Shown: positions 1 to 9,029, counted from the first letter of the stretch. The stretch: DNA of 64,000 nt from Arthrobacter sp. ISL-65 (GCF_018613795.1 NZ_JAGGPN010000019.1:1-64000); one strand, 5' to 3'. Program-made: numbers and translations. Notes: generated by a model from the letters alone, not told the origin.

Positions 1-63
1 ACCGCCGCCTCCGACGTCAAAACCACCGCCACGGACGCCAAGGACCACGTCCAGAACACGTAG
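1..63 (+). CDS. C-terminal end of an upstream gene (partial)
   Basis: Only the last 20 codons lie in the window, ending at a TAG at 61-63. The readable tail is hydrophilic and rich in Ala, Thr, Asp and Lys (TAASDVKTTATDAKD...). Such tails occur in YtxH-like or CsbD-like stress-associated proteins, but 20 residues cannot identify a family. A strong hairpin follows at 98-129, which supports a genuine gene end here. The frame is inferred from the single stop and the terminator behind it. Confidence 0.4.
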   Translation, partial: TAASDVKTTATDAKDHVQNT

Positions 64-97
64 CGGCGACAACGCTCTAAAGAATCCAAGTACGACG

Positions 98-129
98 ACG
101 GCCGGCCCGCTTGACCGCGGGCCGGCCGT
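98..129 (+). terminator. Hairpin terminator after the upstream gene
   Basis: Perfect 13-bp inverted repeat ACGGCCGGCCCGC / GCGGGCCGGCCGT with a 6-nt loop, followed by the T-rich stretch TCGTTTCGG. It lies 34 bp after the stop at 63 and before the penicillin-binding protein gene, so it separates the two transcripts. Confidence 0.7.
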
Positions 130-211
130 TCGTTTCGGCTCGGTCGCGCTCTGGATCGGCCGTCACCTAAAGCGTATTCTGGAGACACGCTTTTTTGGGG
201 TGTGAACCGCA

Positions 212-2374
212 ATGATGGTACGCAAAAGCATGGTTTCGCGATCCTACACGGCCTTGGGAAGGTTGCTCGGGTTCGTGGTCCTTAGTTGCGTCTGCGGCGC
301 CTTGGTTGCCGCCTACTTCGTTCCCCAGATTGCTGCTGCCGGCGCGGCCGTCAGCAGCTCGATGAACTTCTACAATGGCCTCCCCTCCGAGCTTGCGGTG
401 CTTCCGCCGGCGCAAACCACAAGAATCCTGACGTCGGACGGGAAACTGATTGCCTCGTTCTACGAGGAAAACCGGGTACGGGTTCCGCTGAAGCAGATGT
501 CGCCGTACGTCAAGGACGCCGTGGTGGCGATCGAGGACAGCCGGTTCTATGAGCACAGCGGCGTCGACCCCGTGGGTGTCCTGCGGGCGCTGGTGAGCAA
601 CGCTTCCGGCGGGGACCGGCAGGGGGCATCCACCCTCACCCAGCAGTACGTCACCAACGTAGCCAATGAATCAAAAGTTACATCCGGCCGTGAGGACGAG
701 GTTGTCCTCAGCGGGGAGAAGACCATTGGCGACAAGGTCCGGGAAATGAAGCTCGCCATCGAGCTGGAGAAGAAATTCACCAAGGACCAGATCCTCGAGG
801 GCTACCTCAACATCGTGTTCTTCAACCGCAGCGCCTACGGCATCGAGGCGGCGGCGCAGCAGTTCTACAGCGTTCCGGCCAGCAAGCTCAGCCTCCCGCA
901 GGCTGCAATGCTGGCAGGGCTCGTCAACAGCCCCAGCCTCTACGACCCCGTGAGCAACCCGGAGAACGCGCTCAAGCGGCGCAATCTGGTCCTGGACGCC
1001 ATGCTGGCGCAAGACAAGATCACCAAGAAGCAGCATGACACCGCCGCGGCCACCGGCGTGGGTTTGCAAATCCGTAGCTCGAAGCAAGGCTGCGCCGCAG
1101 CCGCCATTGCTCCCTATTTCTGCGACTACGTATCCCACCTGATCCTCAACAACCGTGCCTACGGGGCAGACACGGAAGCCCGGGAGCAGAAGCTGTTCAG
1201 GGGCGGGCTGACCATCACCACCACGCTGGACAGCCGGCTGCAGACGGCGGCCCAGTCACAGGTGAACTCCACCGCCGGAGCCAACCCGGGCAAGTGGGGA
1301 GCTTCCCTGCTGACGGTCCAGCCGGGCACCGGCAAAATCCTGGCGATGGCGCAGAACACGGAGTTCCTCCCGCAGCCCGGCAAGTTCGATACCCAGCTGA
1401 ACTTCAACGTGGACGCCAAGGATGCCAACGGCAATGACCTTAACGGGGCGGGCGGGTTCCAGCCAGGATCCACCATGAAGCCGTTCACGTTTGCCGAGTG
1501 GCTGCACCAGGGGCGAAAGATCACCGAGGAGGTGGACGCCACACGGCGGGAGTACCCACTGGGGTTCGGCTGGCGGGACTCGTGCGCCAAGGTAGTGGGC
1601 GGCTACAGCAGCAGGCAGCGTGCGGCAGGCCTTGAAACAGCCGACGATCTGCAGAACGCTTCAGCGGGCTACTACCGCAGAATGCCAGCGAACTACGGGC
1701 TGTACAACTCCATCAACACGGCCACGTTTGCCGAGGTGGCACAGCTGGACATCTGTGGCATCGATAAAATGGTTGCTGCTGTGGGCCTGCGAAGCGGGCT
1801 GGACGGCTCGGAGATTAACATGCATCAGCTGGGCAATATTCTCGGCGGCACTGCCGTGTCACCGCTCAGCATGGCCACCGCCTTTGCCACCTTCGCTGCC
1901 GACGGCCGCTACTGCGCGCCGATTGCCATCCAGCGCGTCACCGACTTCACCGGACGGGCGCTGCCCAGCCAGCAGCCGGCTTGCCGCGCAGCCGTCGAGC
2001 CGCAAATTGCCCGCGGCGTGAACTCGGTCCTGCAGGACGTGCTCAAGAAGGGTTCAGGCGTCTACATCAACCCGAAGGTCCAGAGCAAGGTCCCCGTCGC
2101 GGCCAAGACCGGCACCAACAACAGCAACGGTGCCACCTGGGTACTGGGCTACACCAGCGGCCTTACCACCGCATCCTTCTTCGGGGACGCCCTGAACGGC
2201 CAGAAACGGCCAGGCAGGAACATCACCATCAACGGCAAGCACTACGACCGGATTGACGGCTACATGATCGCGGGACCGCAGTGGGCCAACTACATGCTGA
2301 AGGTGGCCAAAATGTATCCGGCCAAACCGTTCCCCAAGCCCCCGGCGTCGATGATAGGCACAGGGGCCAAATAG
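212..2374 (+). CDS. Class A penicillin-binding protein (transglycosylase/transpeptidase)
   Basis: Bifunctional peptidoglycan synthase of 720 aa, within the usual class A range. One N-terminal membrane anchor (about residues 18-45) is followed by a GT51 glycosyltransferase domain with the catalytic Glu motif EDSRFYEHSGVD (E108) and GASTLTQQ (138-145). The C-terminal transpeptidase domain shows SxxK as STMK (420-423), SxN as SIN (500-502) and KTGT (632-635), so both active sites look intact. No PASTA repeats follow; the protein ends soon after the KTG box. Two ATGs lie in tandem (212 and 215) behind the weak ribosome site GGGGTG; the first is used here. It acts outside the membrane, polymerising and cross-linking lipid II. 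It is probably monocistronic, since a terminator lies upstream and the next gene converges. Confidence 0.93.
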   Translation: MMVRKSMVSRSYTALGRLLGFVVLSCVCGALVAAYFVPQIAAAGAAVSSSMNFYNGLPSELAVLPPAQTTRILTSDGKLIASFYEENRVRVPLKQMSPYVKDAVVAIEDSRFYEHSGVDPVGVLRALVSNASGGDRQGASTLTQQYVTNVANESKVTSGREDEVVLSGEKTIGDKVREMKLAIELEKKFTKDQILEGYLNIVFFNRSAYGIEAAAQQFYSVPASKLSLPQAAMLAGLVNSPSLYDPVSNPENALKRRNLVLDAMLAQDKITKKQHDTAAATGVGLQIRSSKQGCAAAAIAPYFCDYVSHLILNNRAYGADTEAREQKLFRGGLTITTTLDSRLQTAAQSQVNSTAGANPGKWGASLLTVQPGTGKILAMAQNTEFLPQPGKFDTQLNFNVDAKDANGNDLNGAGGFQPGSTMKPFTFAEWLHQGRKITEEVDATRREYPLGFGWRDSCAKVVGGYSSRQRAAGLETADDLQNASAGYYRRMPANYGLYNSINTATFAEVAQLDICGIDKMVAAVGLRSGLDGSEINMHQLGNILGGTAVSPLSMATAFATFAADGRYCAPIAIQRVTDFTGRALPSQQPACRAAVEPQIARGVNSVLQDVLKKGSGVYINPKVQSKVPVAAKTGTNNSNGATWVLGYTSGLTTASFFGDALNGQKRPGRNITINGKHYDRIDGYMIAGPQWANYMLKVAKMYPAKPFPKPPASMIGTGAK

Positions 2375-2399
2375 CGCCGCGATGCGCGCTGAAAAGTAC

Positions 2400-3131
2400 C
2401 TACTCGAAGTGCGTTTCCACACCTGATCCCGAGAGCCTTCCCAGCAGTTCCGCGGCCACGTCGCGCAGCTTCTGGTTCCGGTTGCTGGAGACTTTGGCCA
2501 GGATGTCCATGGCTTCCTTCTGGGAGCACCTGTTCTGGGCCATGATCACTCCGCAGGCGACGTCGATCGCAGTACGGCTCTGCATGGCGGCCTCAAGGTT
2601 CTGCGCCCGCGCCTGGGCGGCCCCGATCCTGACCGACAGATGGAGCGTGCGGCCGGCCAGGTCACCGAACTCGACCGCCCTATCGAAGAGCTCAGGCGTG
2701 AAAAGGCCGGGTGTGGGGCCGAAGAAGTTCAGCGCCGCACTGGCACCCTCCCCGATGTCCAAGGGAACACCCACCGTGGAGTACACGCCGTTCTCTGCGA
2801 GCCGCTTCTGGTATTCAGGCCAGCGGTCATCCGCTTGGACATCGTTGAGCAACTCGGGAGCCATGGTGAAAAGCGCCCGGATGCAAGGCCCGTCGCCCAC
2901 GTGCTGCTCGATGTGGTCCAGCTCTATGGCGCGAGGGCTGCTGCCCGCAACGGTTGAAGTGTGTCTGCGCCGCTTCAAGGTGATGGCGCATTCAATGGCC
3001 GTTCCCGCGAGGCCGCTCAGGGTGGAGGCCGCAAAGCCGGCCAACCCGTCGAGAAAGCCATCAACATTCTCGGCCCCGATGAGGATGTCCTGCAGCTGAA
3101 GTACGGCTGCATCTTCGTTCGCTTCGGTCAT
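2400..3131 (-). CDS. GAF-ANTAR transcription antitermination regulator
   Basis: Protein of 243 aa. Residues about 20-165 form a GAF-type sensor domain. Residues about 175-235 form an ANTAR RNA-binding domain, recognisable from AMQSRTAIDVACGVIMAQ followed by the acidic/hydrophobic helix ending in AAELLG. ANTAR proteins bind paired-hexaloop RNA hairpins and prevent termination; GAF-ANTAR proteins are common in actinobacteria and usually respond to small ligands or stress. No Shine-Dalgarno sequence precedes the ATG at 3131, but TAGCAT lies 6 nt upstream, so the mRNA may be leaderless. The gene converges on the penicillin-binding protein gene with only 25 bp between stops. The target RNAs are not identifiable from the window. 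Confidence 0.88.
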   Translation of the reverse strand: MTEANEDAAVLQLQDILIGAENVDGFLDGLAGFAASTLSGLAGTAIECAITLKRRRHTSTVAGSSPRAIELDHIEQHVGDGPCIRALFTMAPELLNDVQADDRWPEYQKRLAENGVYSTVGVPLDIGEGASAALNFFGPTPGLFTPELFDRAVEFGDLAGRTLHLSVRIGAAQARAQNLEAAMQSRTAIDVACGVIMAQNRCSQKEAMDILAKVSSNRNQKLRDVAAELLGRLSGSGVETHFE

Positions 3132-3137
3132 TCCACA

Positions 3138-3143
3138 ATGCTA
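3138..3143 (-). promoter_or_regulatory. Candidate -10 box of a leaderless promoter (GAF-ANTAR gene)
   Basis: On the minus strand TAGCAT (TANNNT pattern) is followed by six bases and then the ATG at 3131, placing a transcription start at or next to the start codon. No purine-rich ribosome site is present. No convincing -35 box was found, which is usual for actinobacterial leaderless promoters. Confidence 0.35.
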
Positions 3144-3234
3144 GACGCCAAACTGCCAAGATGTTCTTGCTGGTGTACACCGAAAATGCAGCAGCGGGAC
3201 TGGCCCACGTCCCAAGGACCGCTGACCGCGTCCG

Positions 3235-3450
3235 TCATGCTGCCTGCGGCGTTCCAAAGAGTTCCGCGGCGAGGCGCAGCAGGTGCTCCGGGATGCTCGT
3301 GTCCTTGCCCTCGGCGTCGCGGCCCAGGATGATTGCCGGCCCGCGGGCAGCGCCTGCCAGGTCAAGTCCGCAATCATGCATCAGTTGTTCGGCGCGGAGG
3401 GGTTCGCCCAGGCGCGGCGGGACTATCAGTGCGGTATGTGTAGTGCTCAT
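3235..3450 (-). CDS. Small hypothetical protein (71 aa)
   Basis: No family recognised. The 71-aa product has an acidic middle with a leucine-rich C-terminal helix (HLLRLAAELFGTPQAA) and one Cys. An ATG at 3450 follows the weak purine-rich run AAGAG on the minus strand. It sits between the DeoR-type regulator (51 bp upstream in transcription) and the ANTAR gene (103 bp downstream), so it may be the last cistron of the long minus-strand operon or a separate small gene. Composition is protein-like (varied residues, hydrophobic periodicity), but the length makes the call uncertain. Confidence 0.5.
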   Translation of the reverse strand: MSTTHTALIVPPRLGEPLRAEQLMHDCGLDLAGAARGPAIILGRDAEGKDTSIPEHLLRLAAELFGTPQAA

Positions 3451-3501
3451 TTTTGGTCACTCTTAATAACAAGTTCAGGCATGCCGGTGTTCCCGCCGGG
3501 C

Positions 3502-4287
3502 TTAGGCAGACGCCTGCTGCCCGGCCTGGACCAGCTGCACCTGTACGCCGGCCTCCGTGAACAGCGTCACCTGGCCCGGATCGGCGCCGGAGTCCGTCAC
3601 CAGGGTCCACGGCAGGGCGAGCTTTGCCCAAGCATGGAATGGGCGCTTTCCCAGCTTGCCGGAGTCTGCCAGGACATAGACCGCCTCGCCCCGCCGGGCC
3701 ATGAGTTCCTTGAGCCTGGTCTGCGCATGGTCCGCCTCGCAGAGCCCGTCGTCGGCGGTGACGGCGTCCGCACCGAGGAACACCCGGTCAAAGCTCATGC
3801 GCTCCAGGGCAGCCTCGGCGAGGGGACCCACGAACGTCTGGCTCACGCCGCGCAACCGGCCGCCAAGGCAGTCCACCTGGATGCCCGGCGAGTCGGCCAG
3901 CTCCTGCAGCGTATTGATGCCCGGCGTGGTGACGGACAGGTTCTCCCGGTCGCGCAGGGCGTGCGCCAGGGCACCGACAGTGGAGCCGCCGTCGAGTAGG
4001 ACGTTCTCGCCGTCCTTCACCTCGGCAGCCGCCCAGGCCGCGATGGCGTGCTTCTGCTCGTACGCCTCGCCGGTCCGTTGCCGCAGGGACGGTTCGGGGT
4101 GTGCGCCCAGCGCCACCGCCCCGCCGTACGTCCGGGCCAGCTTCCCCTGCTCGTTCAGGTGTGCCAGGTCCCGCCGGATGGTGGAGGCGGTGACCCGGAA
4201 ATGCCGTGACAGTTCCTCCACAGACGCCAAACCCGTGGTGACGGCAAGGTGGTAGATCTCTTCGCGCCTGGTTTTGGCGGTGGTCAT
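3502..4287 (-). CDS. DeoR/GlpR-family transcriptional regulator
   Basis: Protein of 261 aa, the normal length for the family. Residues about 5-60 form the DeoR winged helix (REEIYHLAVTTGLASVEELS, then RVTASTIRRDL). The rest is the sugar-phosphate isomerase-like sensor domain with GGSTVGALA (98-106) and FLGADAV. Family members repress sugar or sugar-acid catabolic genes until a phosphorylated intermediate binds. Downstream of the SDR/sialidase/aldolase/ABC genes on the same strand, it is the best candidate regulator of that operon and of the divergent kinase-PdxA gene. The likely operator is the inverted repeat at 13487-13526 (inference). Confidence 0.88.
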   Translation of the reverse strand: MTTAKTRREEIYHLAVTTGLASVEELSRHFRVTASTIRRDLAHLNEQGKLARTYGGAVALGAHPEPSLRQRTGEAYEQKHAIAAWAAAEVKDGENVLLDGGSTVGALAHALRDRENLSVTTPGINTLQELADSPGIQVDCLGGRLRGVSQTFVGPLAEAALERMSFDRVFLGADAVTADDGLCEADHAQTRLKELMARRGEAVYVLADSGKLGKRPFHAWAKLALPWTLVTDSGADPGQVTLFTEAGVQVQLVQAGQQASA

Positions 4288-4352
4288 CTGTGGCTCTCCT
4301 TTGCTGTCACCATCGTAGGGGTCCGGCGGCTGCCCGCCTCAAAACACGCGCC

Positions 4353-5033
4353 TCACAGTGAGGCGCCGCCGCAGATCACATAGTTCTGTCCGGTGATGGA
4401 CTTTCCGTGCGGCCCAAGAAGGAAGCCGGCGAGCGCCGCAACGTCTTCGGGATCCACAAACTGGCCGAGCGCCGGCAGCTTCGGCGGGGTGGCCGCCCGG
4501 CCGGGGTCGGCCAGCATGGGCGTGTCCGTGGGCCCCGGCGAGAGCACGTTCACCGTGATGCCGCGCGGGGCAAGCTCCTGGGCCCACGTCCGACCCATGC
4601 CCATCAGTGCCGCCTTGGTGGCCGCGTACTGGCTCTTGCCCGCCGCGCCCGTGGAGGTCCGGCTGCCGATCAGCAGCACCCGGCCGCCGTCGGGCATCCG
4701 CGGGACCACCTCGTTGGCCAAGGCACTGGCGGCCCCGACGTGGACGGCGAACATGCCGGCGAGCGCGTCGGGGTCCAGCTCACCCAGCAGCGCGGTGCGC
4801 TGGTATCCGGCCGCGTGGACCAGCGCGTCCGCCGGGTCGATCCCCGCCACCGTTTCCGCCAGCGACGACGGGCTGGACAGGTCTGCCTGCAGCCACCGGA
4901 AGCCCGGCCCCAGCGAGGTCTCGCTGCGGCTCAGGCCCGTGACTGCCCAGCCGTCGGACAGCAGCCGTTCGGCGATCGCCTTGCCGATGCCGGAGCTGCA
5001 GCCCGTGACAATCGCGTGGCGGGTGCCGGTCAC
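4353..5033 (-). CDS. SDR-family NAD(P)-dependent oxidoreductase
   Basis: Short-chain dehydrogenase of 226 aa. The GTG at 5033 is chosen because it overlaps the stop of the upstream sialidase-fold gene (GTGA, 4 bp) and places the cofactor motif TGCSSGIG near residue 9, as usual in SDRs; longer in-frame extensions run into the neighbouring gene. The catalytic residues are the Ser of IGSRTSTG and the YxxxK motif YAATK, followed by the PGPTDTPM loop. The C-terminal TGQNYVICGG is typical. Translational coupling with the sialidase and aldolase genes suggests a redox step on the same substrate, probably a sugar or sugar acid. The substrate cannot be read from sequence. Confidence 0.87.
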   Translation of the reverse strand: MTGTRHAIVTGCSSGIGKAIAERLLSDGWAVTGLSRSETSLGPGFRWLQADLSSPSSLAETVAGIDPADALVHAAGYQRTALLGELDPDALAGMFAVHVGAASALANEVVPRMPDGGRVLLIGSRTSTGAAGKSQYAATKAALMGMGRTWAQELAPRGITVNVLSPGPTDTPMLADPGRAATPPKLPALGQFVDPEDVAALAGFLLGPHGKSITGQNYVICGGASL

Positions 5034-6307
5034 TGCTCGTCGCCTGCTTCGTTGTCCCCTCCGGGAGTGGCGCTGCCCTCGTACGCCCACTGCGGCTCCA
5101 CGCGGACGTACTTGATGGCCTGCCGGAAGTAGGTGTACGCGATGTTCAGCGCACCGTCCGGGCCCTGGTGTATGGAGGGGTAGGAGTACTCCCGGTTCAG
5201 GCCGTCCCGGGAATTGTTGGAGAGGCAGTAGCCGTCCCCGACGTCGAGGTTCCGTCGGATGGGCCAGGTCCGGCCTGAGTCCTCCGAGATCGCAAGCGTC
5301 ATGGGCGAGCGCGGCGTCCCCCAGAAGGCGCGCCGTTCGCCGTCGTCCGTTCCGGCGCCGGGGACCGGCGCCGGTTCCACCAGCTGGCCCTGTTCGGCGG
5401 CCAGGCCGTCGTCGTCGATTTCGTCGTAGAGCGAAAGGCGGCGCTCGGTGTTCTCCTCCGCGCGGCTGTGGTTGTAGACCAGCGCCAGGCGGCCGTCGGC
5501 GAGCGCCGCGAACTGGATGGAAGAGTTGTTGTTGGGCAGCTCGGTGGGGGCGGGCTCGCTCCAGGTGGTGCCGTCGTCGGTGGAGCGGGATTCGTAGATC
5601 GAGTCGGCCCAGCGGCTGCGGAACAGCGCCAGCAGCGAGCCGTCGGCCACGGGCTGGATGTTCATGTGGACACAGCCCAGGCTGCCCGGCAGGATGTGCT
5701 CACTCCAGGTGGACCCGCCGTCGTCGGAAATCATCACGGCACTGTCGTCGCTGTTGCCCACCCACTTCTCCCCGGGCGTGGTGATGCAGCGGAAGATCGG
5801 GATGATGAGGCGGCCGGACGGCAACAGCACCGGCAGCTGGCGGACGAACACTCCGCCCGTTTCGTTGGCGGGGAACAGCGTTTCCACGGGCCCCCATGTG
5901 CGGCCGCTGTCCGTGGAAGTACGACGGCGGACCTCCGCCGTGTCCTGGTTGCCCGCCTTCTGTGCGGTGTACAGGAGCCAGAGAACGCCGTCGTGACCGG
6001 CAGGGCCAGGCGCGGTGAACAGGATCGGGTTCTGCTCCGAGCGGGTGGAGTCGTCCGAAAGCTGCTGCGCCGGTGACCACTGGCTGCTGCCCGGTTCCAG
6101 GGTGGAGAACCAGATAGAGATGTCCGGCACGCCCTCCTGCGTGCCGCCGAACCACACGCAGCCGAGGCGGCCGTCGGGCAGGGTCAGGAGGTTGGCGGCG
6201 TGGCTCTGCACGGTGGGCGCCGGCAAGTACGCGAAGTCGGCGCCGTCGGCGCGCTTCACGGCGCCGTCGGGCGTGACGGTGCTGTAGCCGGCGTTGGTGG
6301 TCTGCAT
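5030..6307 (-). CDS. Sialidase-fold protein with Asp-box repeats (BNR)
   Basis: Protein of 425 aa with four Asp boxes (SxDxGxTW): STDSGRTW, SDDGGSTW, STDDGTTW and SEDSGRTW, spaced as in a six-bladed sialidase beta-propeller. It begins directly with the propeller and has no signal peptide, so it is predicted cytoplasmic; this is unusual for a classical secreted sialidase. Members of this BNR family are often annotated exo-alpha-sialidase, but many in sugar-acid operons have other glycoside or uronate substrates. It lies 3 bp behind the HpaI-type aldolase gene and overlaps the SDR gene, so all three are co-transcribed. It probably acts on an imported oligosaccharide or glycoconjugate; the specificity is unknown. 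Confidence 0.85.
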   Translation of the reverse strand: MQTTNAGYSTVTPDGAVKRADGADFAYLPAPTVQSHAANLLTLPDGRLGCVWFGGTQEGVPDISIWFSTLEPGSSQWSPAQQLSDDSTRSEQNPILFTAPGPAGHDGVLWLLYTAQKAGNQDTAEVRRRTSTDSGRTWGPVETLFPANETGGVFVRQLPVLLPSGRLIIPIFRCITTPGEKWVGNSDDSAVMISDDGGSTWSEHILPGSLGCVHMNIQPVADGSLLALFRSRWADSIYESRSTDDGTTWSEPAPTELPNNNSSIQFAALADGRLALVYNHSRAEENTERRLSLYDEIDDDGLAAEQGQLVEPAPVPGAGTDDGERRAFWGTPRSPMTLAISEDSGRTWPIRRNLDVGDGYCLSNNSRDGLNREYSYPSIHQGPDGALNIAYTYFRQAIKYVRVEPQWAYEGSATPGGDNEAGDEQ

Positions 6308-6310
6308 GCC

Positions 6311-7087
6311 TCAGCCCTCCGCCCTGGCAGCGGCAAGGTGCGCCTTGGCAGCCAGCTCCAGGTGGGTCAGGTCCGACGCGACGGTGGTGAACGTGTAGCC
6401 CTGGCGCAGCCGCTGGGCGGCAATCTCCCCGGCGGCGGTGTGGATGCCGGCGGCGATGCCTGCGGAGGCGGCAGCCTCGGCGACGGTTTCCAGGGCGGCA
6501 TTGAACTCGGCCTCGATGGCGGGGTCGCCCGGGAAGGCGCCGCCGACGGCGATTGCCAGGTCCGAGGGGCCCACGTAGATGCCGTCCAGGCCCGGCGTCG
6601 CGCAGATCTCCTTCACGTTGGCCAGCCCCTCGGGCGTCTCGATCATGGCGAAGACCAGCGTTGCCGCGTTGGAGTCAGCCGGGACCGGGCCGATGCGCAG
6701 CGTCGAGCGCATCGGCCCGTAGGAACGCCCGCCGAGCGGCGGGTACTTGGCAGCCGCAACGGCCGCGGCAGCGTCCGCTGCGTTGTTGACGAGGGGGACG
6801 ATCACGCCGACGGCGCCGGCGTCGAGCGCCTTGCCGATCGCGGTGAAGTCGTTGGCCTCTACCCGCACCATGCCGACGGCGGTGTGCCCGGCGTCGATGG
6901 CCATCAGGCCGTTCAGGACGCCCGAGTAGCCGAGCAGCCCGTGCTGTGCGTCCAGGGCCACGTAGTCGTAGCCGAGCCGGCCGATGCGTTCCGTTGCCAC
7001 GGGCGCATCCAGCACAGCCCAGTAGCCGACGGCTTGCTCACGGGCGCGGATCTTGCGGGCGAATTCAATGGCCAGGTCCGATGTCAT
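6311..7087 (-). CDS. HpaI/HpcH-family class II aldolase
   Basis: Protein of 258 aa, the usual length of HpaI-type pyruvate aldolases, which cleave 2-keto-3-deoxy or 4-hydroxy-2-oxo acids to pyruvate and an aldehyde. Key motifs are ALDAQHGLLGY (45-55, catalytic His49), the metal-binding Glu in IETPEGL and the Asp in GPSDLA. The family includes 2-keto-3-deoxy-L-rhamnonate, 2-dehydro-3-deoxyglucarate and 4-hydroxy-2-oxoheptanedioate aldolases; sequence alone does not separate them here. It is encoded in the operon after the aldo/keto reductase and immediately before the sialidase-fold protein, which points to a sugar-derived keto-deoxy acid. Confidence 0.88.
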   Translation of the reverse strand: MTSDLAIEFARKIRAREQAVGYWAVLDAPVATERIGRLGYDYVALDAQHGLLGYSGVLNGLMAIDAGHTAVGMVRVEANDFTAIGKALDAGAVGVIVPLVNNAADAAAAVAAAKYPPLGGRSYGPMRSTLRIGPVPADSNAATLVFAMIETPEGLANVKEICATPGLDGIYVGPSDLAIAVGGAFPGDPAIEAEFNAALETVAEAAASAGIAAGIHTAAGEIAAQRLRQGYTFTTVASDLTHLELAAKAHLAAARAEG

Positions 7088-7142
7088 CTGTATCTTCTAC
7101 CTTCAGTTCGTGGGTGGTGACGGCTAGCAGCCTGTATATGCG

Positions 7143-8132
7143 TCAGCGGTTATATGCCGGCATAGGCCCGCGGAGCCCGGAGCCGACGGCGTCGCAGGCA
7201 CTGGTGACGTCCTCGGGCAGGGGTCCCTTGGCCACGGCGGCAATGTTGGCGCGCAGCTGCTCCACCTTGGAACCGCCCAGCAGCATGGAGCCGACGCCCT
7301 CGCGGTAGGCGAGCCAGCGCAGCGACAGCTCCGCAAGGGTGATGCCAGCACCTTCCGCGATGCCGGCCAGGGCGTTGACGGCGTCGAACAGCTGTTTGTC
7401 CCAGTAACGCTGGGTGTACATGGCGGCCAGCTTGGAGTCACCGAAGCGGCCCTCCGAGGGCTTGGCCTCGAAGCTGTGCTTGCCGGTGAGCAGGCCGCCG
7501 CCCAGCGGGTTGTAAACCATGGTGTGGACGTTGTGGGTGGCGGCGAATTCCAGGTACTCCTCCTCCACGCGCCGGGCCACCAGGTTGTAGAGCTGCTGCG
7601 CCACCACCGGGTTGGGCGCACCCACCTCCCGGGCCACGTGGATCACGTCGGCAATCTGCCAGGCCGCGAAGTTGGAGACACCCAGCGCGCCGATCTTCCC
7701 TTCTTCCGCCAGCTCTGCCACGGTGCGCAGGGTGTCCTGTAGCGGCGTGGCACGGTCCGGCTGGTGCAGGTAGAATAGATCGATGCTGTCCACGCCGAGC
7801 CGGCGGAGGCTGCCATCGACGCTGTTGCGCAGCCCTTGCGGGGACAGCGGCGTGTGCTGGCCGTGGTCCGCGTGCGGCATGCCGGCCTTGGAGGCGAGGA
7901 TGACCTCATCGCGGCGCCCCTTGAGGAGGCGGGCGAGCATTTCTTCCGTCACGCCGCCCACGTACGCGTTGGCGGTGTCGATGGTGGTGATGCCGGCGTC
8001 GAGGGCCTCCTCCACCATGCGTCCTGCGGTGGCCTCATCGGCGGTGTCGCCGAACGTCATGGTGCCCAGGACCAGCCGCGAGATGGGAAGCTTCAGTCCT
8101 TCCACCGGGGTGCCTTCTGGCTGCTTGCTCAT
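7143..8132 (-). CDS. Aldo/keto reductase
   Basis: Protein of 329 aa with the complete AKR tetrad: D52 and Y57 (in TIDTANAYVGG), K82 (ILASKAG) and H123 (LFYLHQPD), in a TIM barrel that ends in a typical NADP-binding region (GVSNFAAWQ, then LGGSKVEQL). The ATG at 8132 matches the family N-terminus. Gaps to the aldolase gene (55 bp) and the ABC ATPase gene (72 bp) are short, and all genes are on one strand, so it is probably part of the same operon. It presumably reduces or oxidises a sugar or aldehyde from the imported substrate. Confidence 0.88.
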   Translation of the reverse strand: MSKQPEGTPVEGLKLPISRLVLGTMTFGDTADEATAGRMVEEALDAGITTIDTANAYVGGVTEEMLARLLKGRRDEVILASKAGMPHADHGQHTPLSPQGLRNSVDGSLRRLGVDSIDLFYLHQPDRATPLQDTLRTVAELAEEGKIGALGVSNFAAWQIADVIHVAREVGAPNPVVAQQLYNLVARRVEEEYLEFAATHNVHTMVYNPLGGGLLTGKHSFEAKPSEGRFGDSKLAAMYTQRYWDKQLFDAVNALAGIAEGAGITLAELSLRWLAYREGVGSMLLGGSKVEQLRANIAAVAKGPLPEDVTSACDAVGSGLRGPMPAYNR

Positions 8133-8204
8133 GCGTTGATTCTCCGTGGTTGCAGTATCGGTCGGGGTTCAGGTCGGATAAACGGCCGGATCAGGGGAGC
8201 CGGG

Positions 8205-9029
8205 TCAGCCTTTCAGCGCCAGCGACCGGACGACGTGCCGCGGCTTGAGGCCGCGCATGGTGGATGGGTCCAGCGCCGCACGGCGGAGCTTGCGGGTGTA
8301 GTCCTCCTTGGGCGCGGTCAGCACGGATGCAGTGCTCCCGAACTCCACGAGCTTGCCGCGCTGCATGACCATGACGCTATCGCTGATCTCCTGCACCACG
8401 CCAAGGTTGTGCGAGATGAACACGTAGGTGATGCCGGTTTCGTCCTGGATGGACTTCAGCAGCCGCAGCACCTGGGCCTGGACGGACACGTCCAGCGCGC
8501 TCGTGGCTTCGTCGCAGACCAGCAGTTCCGGCTTGGAGGCGAGTGCCCGGGCAATGCCGATGCGTTGCCGCTGGCCGCCGGAGAATTCAGCGGGGTGGCG
8601 GTCCAGGGACTTGGCCGGCAGGCCTACCTGGTCGATCAGCTTCGCGGCTTCCTTGTGCCGCTCGGCCTTGGACCGGACGCCCTGCAGCTTCAGCGGTTCG
8701 GCCACGATCTCCTGGGCGGTGAGGTGCGGGTCCAGGGAGCCGTAGGGATCCTGGAAGACCATCTGGAACTTCGAGCGCAGCGGCCGCAGCTTAGCTTCGC
8801 TGAGTGCGGCCAGGTCCGTGCCGTCCAGTTCGATCCGGCCGCTGGCCGGCGTCACCAGCCGCATCAGCGCCTTGGCGATCGTGGACTTTCCGCAGCCGGA
8901 TTCGCCGACGACGGCGATCGTCTTGCCTTTGTCCACGGAGAAGGAGACGTCATCCACGGCGCGGAACGTTCCGCCGGGGACGTGGTAGTCCACCACGAGG
9001 TTCTCGACGGAGAGGAACGGCTTAGTCAT
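8205..9029 (-). CDS. Dipeptide/oligopeptide-type ABC transporter ATPase (DppF/OppF-like)
   Basis: ATPase of 274 aa with Walker A GESGCGKST, Q-loop MVFQDPYGSLDP, signature FSGGQRQRIGIARAL, Walker [13 protein letters not shown] and switch His in FISHNLG. It lacks the long C-terminal Cys-rich extension of classical OppF. The start overlaps the end of the DppD-like gene by 8 bp. With the two permeases and the binding protein it completes an Opp/Dpp-type importer. Since the operon otherwise encodes sugar-acid enzymes, the cargo is probably a di- or oligosaccharide or glycoconjugate; several Opp/Dpp-family importers carry sugars (inference). Confidence 0.9.
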   Translation of the reverse strand: MTKPFLSVENLVVDYHVPGGTFRAVDDVSFSVDKGKTIAVVGESGCGKSTIAKALMRLVTPASGRIELDGTDLAALSEAKLRPLRSKFQMVFQDPYGSLDPHLTAQEIVAEPLKLQGVRSKAERHKEAAKLIDQVGLPAKSLDRHPAEFSGGQRQRIGIARALASKPELLVCDEATSALDVSVQAQVLRLLKSIQDETGITYVFISHNLGVVQEISDSVMVMQRGKLVEFGSTASVLTAPKEDYTRKLRRAALDPSTMRGLKPRHVVRSLALKG